Positions 5,882-6,021 of a stretch of 6,021 nt of DNA are shown in pieces. This stretch comes from Betaproteobacteria bacterium (GTDB lineage: Bacteria; Pseudomonadota; Gammaproteobacteria; Burkholderiales; SG8-39). The stretch's first letter is position 1. The number at the start of each line of letters is the position of its first letter. The stretch covers positions 1 through 6,021 of the forward strand of contig VBCP01000511.1 in the NCBI GenBank assembly GCA_005888925.1, read 5' to 3'. The position numbers and the translations under genes are program-made. The notes beneath the pieces were generated by a model. That model did not search any database, had not been told where the DNA came from, and was given only the letters and a program-made list of their open reading frames with translations.

Positions 5882-6021
5882 AGCGGCTCGTCTTTCTCAC
5901 CGCGGCCGCGCTCGTGGCGCTGGCGGCCGGTGCCGCGGCGCAGACGTTTCCAACAAAACCACTGCGCCTCATCGTGCCGCAACCGCCCGGCGGCGGCTTC
6001 GACATGGTCGCGCGCACGGTA
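5878..6021 (+). CDS. Bug/TctC-family periplasmic solute-binding protein (3' end missing)
   Basis: The first 48 codons of a tripartite tricarboxylate transporter substrate-binding (Bug) receptor. A short Lys-Arg N-terminus and a hydrophobic Ala/Leu core form a signal peptide, with likely signal peptidase I cleavage after the AAA near residue 21 (AGAAA-QTFP). The mature protein begins TFPTKPLRLIVPQPPGGGFD, the hallmark Bug N-terminal strand and the PPGGG ligand loop, followed by MVAR. The GTG at 5878 overlaps the upstream TGA as GTGA, so expression is coupled to the glutamate-synthase-like gene. Bug proteins bind carboxylates, amino acids or aromatic acids; the ligand cannot be predicted here. 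The frame runs to the last base of the window, so about 270 residues are missing if it has the usual length of about 320. Confidence 0.88.
   Translation, partial: MKRLVFLTAAALVALAAGAAAQTFPTKPLRLIVPQPPGGGFDMVARTV

Overview
The window is about 6 kb of dense, GC-rich bacterial chromosome. It looks betaproteobacterial (Burkholderiales or Nitrosomonadales type). The support is the strong G/C preference at third codon positions, the BamC-then-metallo-hydrolase order, a YcfD/RoxA-type ribosomal oxygenase, and a Bug-family solute receptor, a family greatly expanded in that class. This placement is inferred from gene content; there is no rRNA or other formal marker. I found no tRNA, rRNA, mobile element, CRISPR array or phage gene.

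Layout. (1) 1-1833, plus strand: the 3' part of bamC (outer-membrane assembly lipoprotein), followed with no gap by a WalJ/YycJ-like metallo-beta-lactamase-fold hydrolase that starts at TTG directly after the bamC stop codon. (2) 1830-3369, minus strand: a two-gene unit, roxA (JmjC/cupin ribosomal protein L16 hydroxylase) then a small DUF7931-like protein. It converges on the hydrolase gene so tightly that the two stop codons share one CTAG. (3) 3370-3468: a 99-bp AT-rich divergent promoter region, the only real intergenic space here. It holds a 9-A tract, a perfect 13-bp dyad, and matching -10/start-site elements facing outward. (4) 3469-4373, plus strand: bcp/prxQ peroxiredoxin, then a SlyD-type peptidyl-prolyl isomerase. 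(5) 4394-6021, plus strand: a membrane-anchored, stand-alone glutamate-synthase-like FMN/Fe-S oxidoreductase, then the start of a Bug/TctC periplasmic binding protein overlapping it by 4 bp (GTGA).

Functional reading. The window is mostly housekeeping: envelope assembly, translation-related modification (RoxA), peroxide defence (Bcp), protein folding (SlyD), and one less characterised redox/transport pair at the right end. I see no clear new defence or mobile system. The most interesting points are the mirror-image start regions of roxA and bcp, which suggest leaderless or near-leaderless mRNAs; a PrxQ lacking a cysteine at both usual resolving positions; a SlyD whose conserved first strand extends upstream of every legal start codon; and the translational coupling of the glutamate-synthase-like enzyme to a Bug receptor.
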